DNA of 64,000 nt from Cheilinus undulatus (lineage: Eukaryota; Chordata; Actinopteri; Labriformes; Labridae). Below, in pieces: positions 23,691 to 35,300 of this stretch (positions are counted from its first letter, which is position 1; every line of letters starts with the position of its first letter). Below the pieces are notes generated by a model. That model was given only the letters and a program-made list of their open reading frames with translations, ran no database searches and was not told where the DNA came from. The stretch lies in NCBI RefSeq assembly GCF_018320785.1, contig NC_054881.1, positions 32,023,947-32,087,946 on the forward strand, read 5' to 3'. The translations under genes were made by a program, and so were the position numbers.

Positions 23691-23910
23691 CAAATGAATA
23701 ATTCCAATATCCTTGCTGGGGTTCATTTGGTCATGTTTCTGGTGGGTTGTTGTTTTTTCCATGTTTGCACCATGAGTGAAGTTATCCACTGAGTTATAGT
23801 TGCCTATCTGTGATCTAGGTGTTTCTGAAGGGTGGACAAACAAAAACACTTAAAGTTTTAAATTTTAACTCTGTATGAATCACATCGACACTGTTACTTT
23901 TGCTGTGTAT
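23690..23910 (-). mobile_element. fragment of the Tc1-like family at 15290-16446
   Basis: Shares CACCATGAGTGAAGTTATCC and the TTTTGCTGTGTA end with 15880-16446, in the same orientation. It covers the 5' end of that family including the degraded start region. Confidence 0.7.
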
Positions 23911-23999
23911 GTGATTACAAATGTGTGACTACCTAAACAACCTGCTTATAATCTATTCCCTTGCTCCTTTAGCCTCTAACGAAAGATCATATTTTACTG

Positions 24000-24165
24000 T
24001 TTAATTCCTCAGTAGCTACTCCGAACTTAAACTTTAGGTTACATACTTTTAACTTTTACTTGAGTAGATTTTTAGACCAGCATTTGACTTTTACTTAAGT
24101 ATATCTTAACCAGAGTAACTGTACTTTTACTTAGTATAGTTGTGTACTTTAGCTACCTCTGTATA
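24000..24165. mobile_element. hAT-like repeat fragment (TACTTTTACTTGAGTA family)
   Basis: Has ACTTTTACTTGAGTAGATTT and GTAACTGTACTTTTACTTAG and ends GCTACCTCTG, like the end of the complete element at 37544-38163. Only one end is present. Confidence 0.65.
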
Positions 24166-25989
24166 GGTGTTTGTTGGAATTATAAGATTAAACTGGTGGT
24201 ACCACCATTACTTATACAGTATTGTAAAGCCAGTCACATCTTGCCTCCGAAAAAAGTCAGAATCTAAAGACAACCTGTCCCATTCTGACAACCTGTCCCA
24301 GACCCTGACAGGAGGCTCTGCAGCCATCTCAGATACCCCTGTGTGGTTTGACCTGTCCCTGTACCTAAAAAATAACAGAATACGTATAAATATCTTATAT
24401 TTAAATGTTTTCATAGTATACATCAATACTCGTTTGACTTTCTATTTGTTTATTTTTCCATAAATAAAATTTTTATTTGCAAACACTCTACGTGATCAAT
24501 TTTCTTTTACCAAAAACAGATGAGGAACCACATACAGTATGTCACTTCATAGATCTTGATTTTCAAAATAATAATGTAAAATATATAGAAAAGTGACACA
24601 AGTAAAAAAGTCATGGGATGTGCGCCAAAGACATTCTATGACTTTAATTTTGAATTTCAAAGTATTTCGATGAAACCCTATAAAAGGTTAAAGCTGTCAC
24701 TTCTCCTTTACTTTTATGATGATGGAGTGGGGTCAAGGTGGATGCAATAGGGGGATGTATACACTGTAGGCTAAACATTTAATGCATCCTTGCTTTTTTT
24801 GTCATAACCACAAAATAGTCTGATTAAAAACTGAGTACTCTCCTGCTTAAGAATGATGCAAAATGCAAAATGACTCAGGTATTCTGAGATCTATTATTAC
24901 ATTAATTTTTGAAAAATTACTGCCCAACTGAAAGAAAATTAAATGCACATGAAAAAATGAATCAACCTGACCTGCCTGCTTTTAAAGCAATGCTTTAGGA
25001 TGGAATTTGTCCTGTATTCAATACAGATGTGAGTTCTATGAGATTGGTGAAAAATCCTTTCTAGGGAGCAATCCAAAGAGGCCAGCAGGTGTCACCACTG
25101 CACACAGTATTCACCACTGGTCTGGTCTCAAAACAGCTCAGTTAGTTCTGCAGCCCTGCTGTTATTTTGACAAGGACTACATGACAGACAACACCTCCAA
25201 ACATGCTGTTAAAAACAGCGCTGACATGCAGCCTTTCTAGAGATCTCCCTGCTCTGGTTACAAACAGCTAACACATCCAGGTCATGCAGGGTAAAAGGTC
25301 TCCTTGTCAACAAGGTTCTAAGAAAAGGAACTTGACACCTGGAGAAATGCTAGATTTGACAGGACTGCTATAAAAAGCAGACAAACATACAGGCTTGTTA
25401 CAGCAGGGCAGCTGGGGACCCATACAGTTAAGAGATAAACAATCTCAGCTAAACAAGTGCTATCATTTCCACTACTTGACCCTCTGTAAGAGCAGTTATA
25501 AGCTCACCATTATTAAAGAAAACTTAAGTCCAGCTTCTGCTCACCTTGGTGTTTGTTTTTCTCCAAATCACCAAAGTATATTCATACAGTAGCTGTCAAC
25601 AAGAGCTCCAAGAACACCAGCTAGAGAACATGTTTAATTTCTCAGCAGGATCTGATGTCTCTACTCTCTGCTAATGTAAGCAAAGCTTCTGCTGATGCTT
25701 TAAATCACGCTCAAAATAACAGTTGTGACTTGTGATGGCAGCTGAGGGTGATGATTGCAGAGAAATAAAGATGGAGAAAACAAAGCACTTACAGTGACTA
25801 TTAAAAGGATTCCCCCCCTGGATTTTTAACACTTTCATCTATTCTATAAACCAGTCATGGTCAATATAATTTGGCTTTTTTTAACAACAAAAAAATACAA
25901 CTCTTTAATGTTGAAGTGGATCGATTCTAAAAAGTACTGCTAATTAATTACTAAAAACATGTGAGGTAAAATAAGTAACTACATAAATA
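24166..25989. other. intergenic, no gene seen
   Basis: A short direct duplication containing GACAACCTGTCCC occurs at about 24262-24300. No exon, RNA or clear transposon boundary otherwise. Confidence 0.4.
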
Positions 25990-26395
25990 TGAATCCCCTT
26001 TTAAAGTGACTGACTTAATTCAACTCAAGTCCAGCCAATTGATGCTAGTAGTCTCACAATTAGCGAAATAAGGATCACTTAAGCACAATGAATGTGTCTC
26101 AAGGGCTTGTAGTATAAAGACACCTGTGTCTGGAAGGTCCATGGTTCATCAGTATTCCTGGCTACCATTACACCATGAAGACAAAAGAACTCTCCAAGCA
26201 ATCAAATGGTGCTTTTCAGCCATCAGACAAGTCGCTATGTTTAGTGGACACTCAACTCTGCACATCACAACAAACACATCATCCACACTGTTAAGCAGAG
26301 TGGTGGCAACATCATGATGTGAGGATGCTTCTCAGCAGCTGGCCCTGGAAGGCTTGTAAAGATAGAGGCTAAAATGAATGCGATAAAATATGAGA
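25990..26395 (+). pseudogene. Tc1-like transposase remnant, copy 2
   Basis: The start MKTKELSKQ is readable at about 26176, then after a deletion the plus strand reads HIIHTVKQSGGNIMM, a stop, and GCFSAAGPGRLVKIEAKMNA to about 26380. The wording is closely related to copy 1 at 20290-20860, which keeps [11 protein letters not shown]. No inverted repeats were identified. Confidence 0.75.
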
Positions 26396-26674
26396 AAAGC
26401 CTATCCTCCTTTTCGAAGGCACAGTAAGCATGATTAAAGGATGGATCGGTACATCATTTGAAAATGTAATCAGGGGAATTAGAGTGGCATTTAGTAAATT
26501 AGATTCATTTCTTTCCTGTGACATTACATACCCAGTCATTAAGCCTCATTGATAAAATCTTGAATCTGTTAATCTTAAAAAAATCAGAATAAGACTGAAA
26601 GTTTCCTTTGAGTAATTAACATAACAGTCATTCAATCAGAATACTTAAAATGTAAGGAGAGCACTCGGTGAATA

Positions 26675-29348
26675 GTTTCATTCAGGTAATCTTTAATGAC
26701 AAAATGTTTATCAATTTCTCCAATGTAGTGGGAAAAAGAAAAATCAAAGCAAATGCATCATTACAATAACTACTGTTGGACAGTTTCGGTCTGAGGGAAA
26801 TATCTTTCCACACCAGTTTATATTAGGCCCTGCCATCAATGAAATGGGGGTTTGTTTTTAACACTATTAAATGCCATCAGTGTCAAACTGGACTCCCGCT
26901 CTGTGCGTTCACAATCTTTCTGCACCGTCAGGAAAAAAACAAAACAAAACACGACAAGACATGACATCTTAGAAGAAACCAAACATGAGAGAACAATTCA
27001 AAGTATCGCTGTCAAGCGCTGCATGTATACAGACGCAGGCAGAGATGTGTGAGTGGCACAAAACAACAGAGCAGTACCTCTGCGGCTGGAGCGGAGACAC
27101 TATCCTAGTTAACACTTGTTCATGAGCCTTTCAAAATAAGGCTCGAGTGAATATATGAGGTCAAACAGTATTTGAAGAACTCCCTTAAACTCAAGCCCAA
27201 CTGTCAACAGTAATGGATTTTTAGGTTGGATGCTTGTGATTTTTATAATTTTTACAAAATATTTCTTTTTTATTACAATGCTGCTATGACTAAACACAGT
27301 CCACTTTTGTAAAAGCATATTGCCTTATAAAACTTTTCTTTGAAACTAATCACAAGTTCAATGTTAAGGTAGCATTATGCCAAACTTTACAACTGGAAAC
27401 GCTGGATTTATTTCTGACTGAAGGCAATTTGCTCCAAAAACAACCATTTATGTCATGCTGAAATAAAAAATAACTTACTGGAATAACACATCTGACATAT
27501 GAGCAACTTTACCTATTACATATTATTTTTCCCCAAGTCTGGTCATTTGGGTCAAAACTGATCAGATGTTACTTCTTTGAATTCATTTTCTAACTAAATA
27601 ATTTAACATTTTTACCCACCTATTATCTAAGCATCCTTTCCTTTCAAAGGCTCTCTCCAAAGTTCATAGCTAAGGTGGTATTATAATCACCCTTAAAGCT
27701 GGAACTCTTTATGCCAAAAGCTGTACAGACATGATTATATTTACAGGGATCAGCCATTTGATAAAATGCAAACATCTTCCCCAAATATTATTCGACTCAA
27801 GTCCAGCCATTTATGCCGTGAGTGATCAGTCCAACCTCAGAGATACCGCACTGAAGTTAAAATCAGAAAATGAGCTTTTCCATCATGCTGCAGACCTTAC
27901 TGAACATACCTTGACTCATACAGCAGTCTATTTAAGTCAAAAACACACACACCTCCTGTCAGTCATTTACATGGTGCTGCACATATGCAGAGTGAGAATA
28001 ACACTCCCGTGTACGCTCAGACCCAACCAGGCATCAGTCCCCTTCACCTGCAGCTGGATGAAGAAATCCTGGTTGTTTTGTGGACATTTTGTTGGGAGTG
28101 TTAAAATAAAAGGCTGGCTACCACTGGGAATTTTACTTTAACATCTCCAAATCCACCTTATATCCACGAAGTAAAATTTAAGTATTTCATATTTCATTTT
28201 AAGCATTCATTGTTTATGACTAAAATATGTCAATTATCATTAAAATAAATGAAGTTTTCAAAAATCCAACTCCCATTTTCTTTTTTCTACCTTTTTGCTC
28301 TCCTTTAAAATGATAAAAAAAGGTCACAATCATCTGAGCACCAGCCATATCTGGTTGACTGGACTGACTGGACTATCTGGACTGTTGTGTCTCTATGATA
28401 TGTTTCAGTCACACCAGGAGACTCACTGGAAAAAAAAAAAACATGGACACTGAATATTGGACAAATGACTGAACCTTCTCAGACCCCGCGGTTACCCTAA
28501 ACCCAACCACAAAATACTGATAGCGTACTTACTGGGAGGGACACACTGCCTGCCTGCACAACACACCTAACCCTGGTTTCCAGTTTCTGATAGATTTTAC
28601 GTCATAGTTTTCAAAATGTCACAGAAATCTCTCTCATCTGGCAGACCCCCCCCCCCCCCCAGGAGAACTCATGAGTGCTTGTGGTTTGGGATGGCCACTA
28701 TGGTAACTTCTTCCATCATTACAACTTCTCAATAAACCACCACTGTCTGAAAATAAATAAAAAACAATATAAGCTACAGAGAATTGAAAAAATTGGAAAA
28801 GGCATGATGACATTTTCAGTTTCTGTAGCCAACTCTGAATTCAGTCGAACCCTTTTGGAGATTGATTGTTGGGCTACTCAAGAAGGTGGCACAATCTGTG
28901 GTCAGTTCTAAAACTGGGCAGTCCCCCCTTATTATCACACGATCAAAGGGAACAGCATGTGTAGAAGAGAAGAGTTTGGTTTGATGCTGTGACGTTTTGC
29001 CTGAAAACCCACCCGTTAAAAACCCAATCTCTACGGAAAAGGGAAACATGACCTTATTCGTTCTTTGAAAAGCTTTTACAAATAAGTGAAGGATTTAAGG
29101 GAGAGGAGGGGGGATTTCTACAGACAGTCAGAATACAGCGATCAAGAAGAAAAGGGCACGGGGTAGAGGGGGGGTGTAAGGAGGGGAGACGGCGGATGCA
29201 TTTCTCCTGAGAACAAGTCATATCTCAGGAGGGGGGAGAGGGGGGCAGGCGGGGCAGAGGGAGGAGAGATGGGCGTTCTTCTCGCAAGAGCAAAACTTTC
29301 TTAGACGACTCCTGGCCACTTCTCAGGCACTTTTCTTCAGTTTCAGGT
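26675..29348 (-). other. bnip3l: inferred bnip3l 3' UTR
   Basis: No coding sequence follows the stop. On the minus strand an ATTAAA signal is at 26692-26697, with earlier AATAAA candidates at 27269-27274 and 27407-27412. The stretch lacks the transposon signatures that are dense on its lower-coordinate side (a Tc1-like copy sits at 25990-26395), which fits a transcribed and constrained UTR. It includes a strongly G-rich plus-strand block (about 29100-29270, C/U-rich in the mRNA) and a run of 15 C at 28646-28660. The exact end is inferred. Confidence 0.5.
28646..28660. repeat. C15 homopolymer
   Basis: Fifteen consecutive C on the plus strand within the inferred bnip3l 3' UTR (G in the mRNA). 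Confidence 0.95.
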
Positions 29349-29397
29349 TCAAAAAGAGCTGGCAGGGGGCGTGGTCAACCTCTTTCCAATGTAGACT
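29349..29397 (-). CDS. bnip3l: bnip3l coding exon 6 (C-terminus and stop)
   Basis: The acceptor is TGACAG. It completes a glycine codon, then reads [15 protein letters not shown] and stops at TGA (29349-29351). It matches the human ending IYIGKRLSTPSASTY. The position of human Ser212 is Thr216 here. Confidence 0.96.
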
Positions 29398-32300
29398 CTG
29401 TCAATGAGAACATACACAGACAGGGAGAAGGTTTAATCAGGGCCTCTTGATCAAAACAATAACAAAATACAATGATGATTCCCTGCTACTCCAACCCTTC
29501 ACTGGTGAAAACAAGCTGACACTAAAAAGTTACTTGTACTGATATGAAACAATGTAATTTTAAAGCATGAGTCACTGCACAGTACTATCATCATACCATA
29601 ATGTTACACTATTTATACAGAGGCCAGCTCATGTTATGTTAGCAATCACACAGAGGCCACCGGTGTCCCACTTTGAGTGGTGCTGATTTAACTGGTGACA
29701 GTCAGACAAGCAGATGTTTTGAGGACTGGATTTTTGGGGAGTCTTGTTTACATCTCAAAGAACAAACATGCAATATCGCTATAAAAATAATTTACCGGTG
29801 CCTGCAGAAACACTATAGTCACACAGTTATGGTGATAAGCATTTGAAAGGGCATATAGGCAATGATGTAGATGCCTCTTCAGAGCAATGCAATTTGAGGT
29901 GTCATGCTAAGAAAAACTTTTTGTTTAAAGCCAAATAGTTTTGTCTATGGACACGAATTGTCTCAGGGACATTTTAAAACTAGAGCTGTAATTTTGATTT
30001 CACTTCCCTTTTGTCACACTTTGAAATCTTCCTTTTTTCTTTAACACTGTATTTGTTTAATTTAGGGATTTTGTGCTGTATTAAAATGAGGGTAAATGAC
30101 TTCCTGTGCAGATACAGATTGTATTTTAAAAGAAAATTAGGAACTTCAGGTAGATAGACGATTATTATGAAAACTTAGCTATAGAAAAATAAACGTTTTA
30201 TGGATTCAAATGAAATAAGGGATCAGTAAAAGGGTAAATGTTTAATAATAGGATGAATTCAGCATATTATGCCTTTATCATAAACATAAACCAATCTAAG
30301 GGACCGCTTGTTTATATCTGAAGACCGGAACAGAACTAGAGAGCAGTTGACATTTTCCCAGGGCTTTCTATGGTTTAAGTAGTCTCTGACATTTATTCTC
30401 AAAGCCATTTTCAGAGGGATGCAAATGTGTGCCTGGAAAAAAATCAGGCGCAAAAAAATCTGTGATGTGCTTTTATTTTGAAGGATGCATCTCCACCCCT
30501 TTGTTCTATTATATTTTCTGTTCCATCTCAAGTCCAAACTGCCCCATTTTTAATTCAAAAGGGTTATGATAGGAAAGTGTAAGAAATTAAGGTCACGACT
30601 GGTCATTAAAGAGATGGTAGCGGGTCCTGACACTAAACCAGTAGGAGACCAATAATCTGTAGTATAATCCATGTATATCTGCATAGAAAATATTTATCTG
30701 AGGCCTACTTTTCCAAAAGTTTACAAACCAAAAAGTGACTGGACACATGAGTGGAACTACAGACAGCCATATGGTTGATGCACTGATATGCTGGTAGAGA
30801 TTAATAGAAAGTTCTTCCAAGATGATTGCAGATGTCCTTAAACACAGCAGAATAGACATTTTGCTTTTCTTCAGCCTGTTCATATGCTTTCAGACAATAC
30901 TAGGACAGTATAGTAACAATTTGAAGAAGTATGCATAAGACTGGCATGACAATGTCATTCACATGAAGGAGGCTTTATAAACGTTTATGATTGCTGTCAT
31001 TATGTCACATTTAATGCCATAAATTAAGAGCATACCCACTTCTACACACACCACTGGACATCCCAAATCAAGAGTGGACGTTTTTAGTGCACCTTGCACT
31101 CTGTCTGGTTGCCCTGCAGCTCTCTTCCTTTCCTGGAGAGCCACGTAAGTAAAAACCAGATCTTACCCCACTCTCCCCTATAGTTCTAGTCTTTCTGCTA
31201 AGGCAGCTGGCAGCAGCCTTACTTCACTGTACTAAGAAGTAAAGAGAGGTCAAACAATGTCAATTTTGCATTAAAGGTGACATAATGGACTGAATGACAC
31301 TTTATGAAAACATTCATATACGTTTATAAAGCCTTCTTCATATTATGATTATTCCAGTGTCATGTCTTATGCATACCCATTCAAATAAAGTGTTACTGAC
31401 AATACTAACAGAGACCACAAAAAACAGCTTCAGATGTGAGAAATCTTGACCTTTGCCTGCATGTTTAAGCAGACATCTGTATATAGAGATTATTCAGCAT
31501 CTATCAATACATCCTTAGTGTAACATCTAAATGGGACTTTACTCAGGATAGATAGAAGAAGCTTATGGCAGTTTAATATAGAAATGTGCTAAAAGCCTTC
31601 TAATGAACATGTATACATACATCTGGACCTGACTTTCCAAAATGGAAAACTGCCATCTGCTTTGCTATTTATAAAATTTTCAATATTATTGTATATAGCA
31701 CTAATCTAATTTATGGGAAAAAACACTCTGGACAAAACTGAACCCATATAATCTGTAAAAGAAATGAGACAAGAGATTCAAAGTTGCAAAGCTGTAAACA
31801 ACATTTCTGTATACAACAAGAATTTAAAAAATAATAAAGAACACAATTAAAAGTGTATTGGCCATTTCCCTCATTAAACTCTCCATAAACAATAGTTTTT
31901 GATGCATGAGAGCACCGCAGTGAGTTATTATCTAACAGGAGAAACCCCAGAGAGGCCAGCAGGGATGTTGTGATTATGACGGGTTTGTTAACGACGCTCA
32001 TTGCATACCAAATCACATCCGAGAGGTGTTGGAGGTATCATCATGGGGACATTATCTGATTGAGAAGCAGGGATTATGGAAACATGTGGTATCACAACAC
32101 AAAAGTGCTCCTGGGAGTGTCGGAGCTCACTATGAGACAGCAGGTGCACAGCCCTTCAGTCAGCAGCTGCTCTGCATGCCTGTCAGACTAATAAGAGGAG
32201 CTCACAGTGGATGTACAGCTCCCCCTAGTGGACACTGGATGTTGTAGCCTCAATGAGCAGATTTCTGTGATGGTGTAAAAGCTTGTTTCCACCCTGACAA

Positions 32301-35300
32301 CTAGATCATATTTTGTCATGATCATTCATTGCGTGATCTTTGTTGTTTCCTTCTTACCCCAGCCCCAGGGCGAGAATGTGTGATAGTAGCAGCGAAGGGA
32401 TGAAGACTTTGAGGAACTCAGCAGAGAAGATGCCTCCTTTCTTCATTGCTCCAGTCTTCCTCATGCTGAGTGTTACTGAGCGCCGAGGGTGACGGAAATG
32501 AAACTCCCTGCATAAAAAACATCAACCATGTCATTGTTTACATCCATACATCTAATGTTTAGGTCAAAAACAAGTTCAAACTTGCTAACAGCCCTTCATT
32601 AAAGATATTCGCCATTTTCAATAACTCTCCATTGAACACCTTGGTGTATTAGGTACTAGCTTGTCTGACTAAGAAGAAAATTGGAAGACACTAAACCAGA
32701 AATTGGGATTGCAAATAACAAAGTAATCATTCAATAAAAAAGAACATTAGTTGGATCAGTGGGATGAAGTTGCTATCAAGACACCAATCATGAGAACAGA
32801 AATTAACTCCACACTACTAATATTGACTTTGGGTTTCTAGAGAGTCTCTTATTTGATTTACAGTTTGATCTCAGGACATTTTTCAGAAGCAATTACATGA
32901 GATGCTTGAACAGACAGAGTCCCTTTACTAATTCAGCCCAGATATATCTGAGCCATTTGGTGGCAATGAGAGCCAACAATTACATTTGCAATAATGTTAT
33001 AACTTGGAAAAATAATATATAATACATCTGACCAACATCATTACCACTAACTCCTGGTATGCTGGCTTTTGAAAAGATGTATGTTTTATATGTTTGAAGA
33101 TGTTGGCTAGATAGTCCTAAAATCTGTCATACACTCACCAATCACTTCATTAGGCACACCTGTTCAACCACTTAATACTGCAAATACCTTACCAGCCAAT
33201 CACATGACAGCAACCGATGCCTTTAGGCATGCAGACATAGTCCTGAGGTCAAACCAAGCATCAGAATGGGAAAGAAAGGTGATAGAAGTGACTTTGATAA
33301 CATGATTGTTGTTAGTGCCAGATGGGCTGATCTGAGTATTATAGTCACTGTATTGGGATTTTCTCACACAATCATGTCTAGGGATTACATAGGATGTTCC
33401 AGACATATTCACAAGTCTGAGAAAGAGCATGATGGCTCAAAACCTCACTTGTTGCACATAAATGCTTCAAACAGGCGTGAATACCTTTGTTTTCTTCCTG
33501 CTTTTTCTTTGGAATCCAGCACCAGTTTATTGATGTGCATGCTTTATTTTGTTTTCTCTACAACGGGAGAAAACCACACTGGGAGCTGCTCTTGTCAGCT
33601 AAAGACAGGAAACTGAGGTGTAAACATGAAAGCCAATGTCATTTTAATCACACTACCTCCCGCTATGATGCTCGGATTGAACAGCAGATCGTTTTGACCA
33701 TGTCCACATGCCTAAATGCATTGGTTGCTGCTCATCTAACACACCAGATATACTCTTACATTCATCTGGGAAAGCTCCATAAAGAGAGTTTGGGAAGGGG
33801 AGGATTTTTCAAAAATTCCTATAATGTGATTGGACAAATGTTCCGACTGTCGCATTCATGACAGGCAAATCAGAGTAACAAGACAAAATATGGTTGTACG
33901 CAGGCTAGACTCCACAACAAACTGAGCGGCAAAGCTGCTGCAGTATATGAACAGTGAATGATGGTGTGGCTAAACTTATTCCAACGCTGGTCGGAAGAAG
34001 AGTGATAACATCTCTTCTGCCAAAAGAAGCTCCAGTGTGACTCTTAGCTCTCTTTTTAATAAAGTAATGTAGAGCAATTCTGAAAAAAAACAGCTGCTTT
34101 TTTACAGCTGCATCTGAGATAATTGCTTCAGTGGTGGTTGCCACTGTACACAGCCTTCCACAACAACTAAACCCACCTCATGCCGAGGCAGGTCAGGAGA
34201 AGTGCAAACATCTTTTCCATTATGAAAAACTTTCAGTGTGGCTCTTGTTTTAATAAAGAAATTTGTCCCAGTTCTGATAAAACTGCATCTATACTATTGC
34301 TAAATCCGAGCTAATCACTCCACCATTGTATATACCAACTCAAGGTAGAACAGCCTCGCAAACTCATGCCGAAGTAGGCAGAAAAGCAAAGTCAGTGCTG
34401 TTTTCTACTCTTTATTTAATAAAAAATGTGGTCCACTTCTGATAAGTACCGCTGCTACAGGACAGCTACATCCGGGCTAACTGCAACACTTGCGAAAGCC
34501 ACTGCTAACTCTTCGAATCCAACTAAAGCCCACCCTTAGCTACCACCTCTTTCACCTCAAATGGCACTGACTGGCCCCAATTGTTTCCTGTTCAGCAAAA
34601 ATGTTGTGGATTGGAGCTTTTCAAGATGGATTTGCCTGATGACAGAGATGGAGTCTGGCAAATTTATCTGCTTTGCAAGGTTAGGTTGCTGCCATGTAAT
34701 CGACTGATCATATATCTGCGAATAGTTCTTTAGTTCTTTTAAAATTTCCAATATTTTCATAAAATTTATAAGCATTGGTGCATTAAATGGATCATAAAAT
34801 ATCACCAGGCTCCTTAAGATTTTTTGAGATTAGATGGTTGTGCACCAGTTACAAATATAGGGGTGATAAATTATGGAAACATTTATATCTTTGGAATATA
34901 AAAAGCAGAGATAACCTAAGACAAAAATATAAGTATCACATATTTAACTCTTTAAAAGTTCAATTAGCATCAACAGTTTCCTACAGTATCTGACCGCTGT
35001 CTTTATTTTTGTGCTTTAAACTATGCTTTAGGCTCTAATGAATAACCTCTTAGTCAGGACAAATGAGCAGCTGTGTGCAAAAGGTTACCTTGGAAACATT
35101 AGGTCCGTGTTCACTGAGTTGAGACTTACTTGGGAGGAATGTTTTCCGGTCGACTGGACCAGTCCGCAACCCAATCTGCGTCCTTCATCAGGATGTCCAT
35201 GTCCCTCTCCTTTTCCAATGCATCCTCTTCTGACTAAAGACATAAAAACACAAAAAGGTAAAATAATTCAGCAATCTTAGAGTGTACATTTTACATCCAT

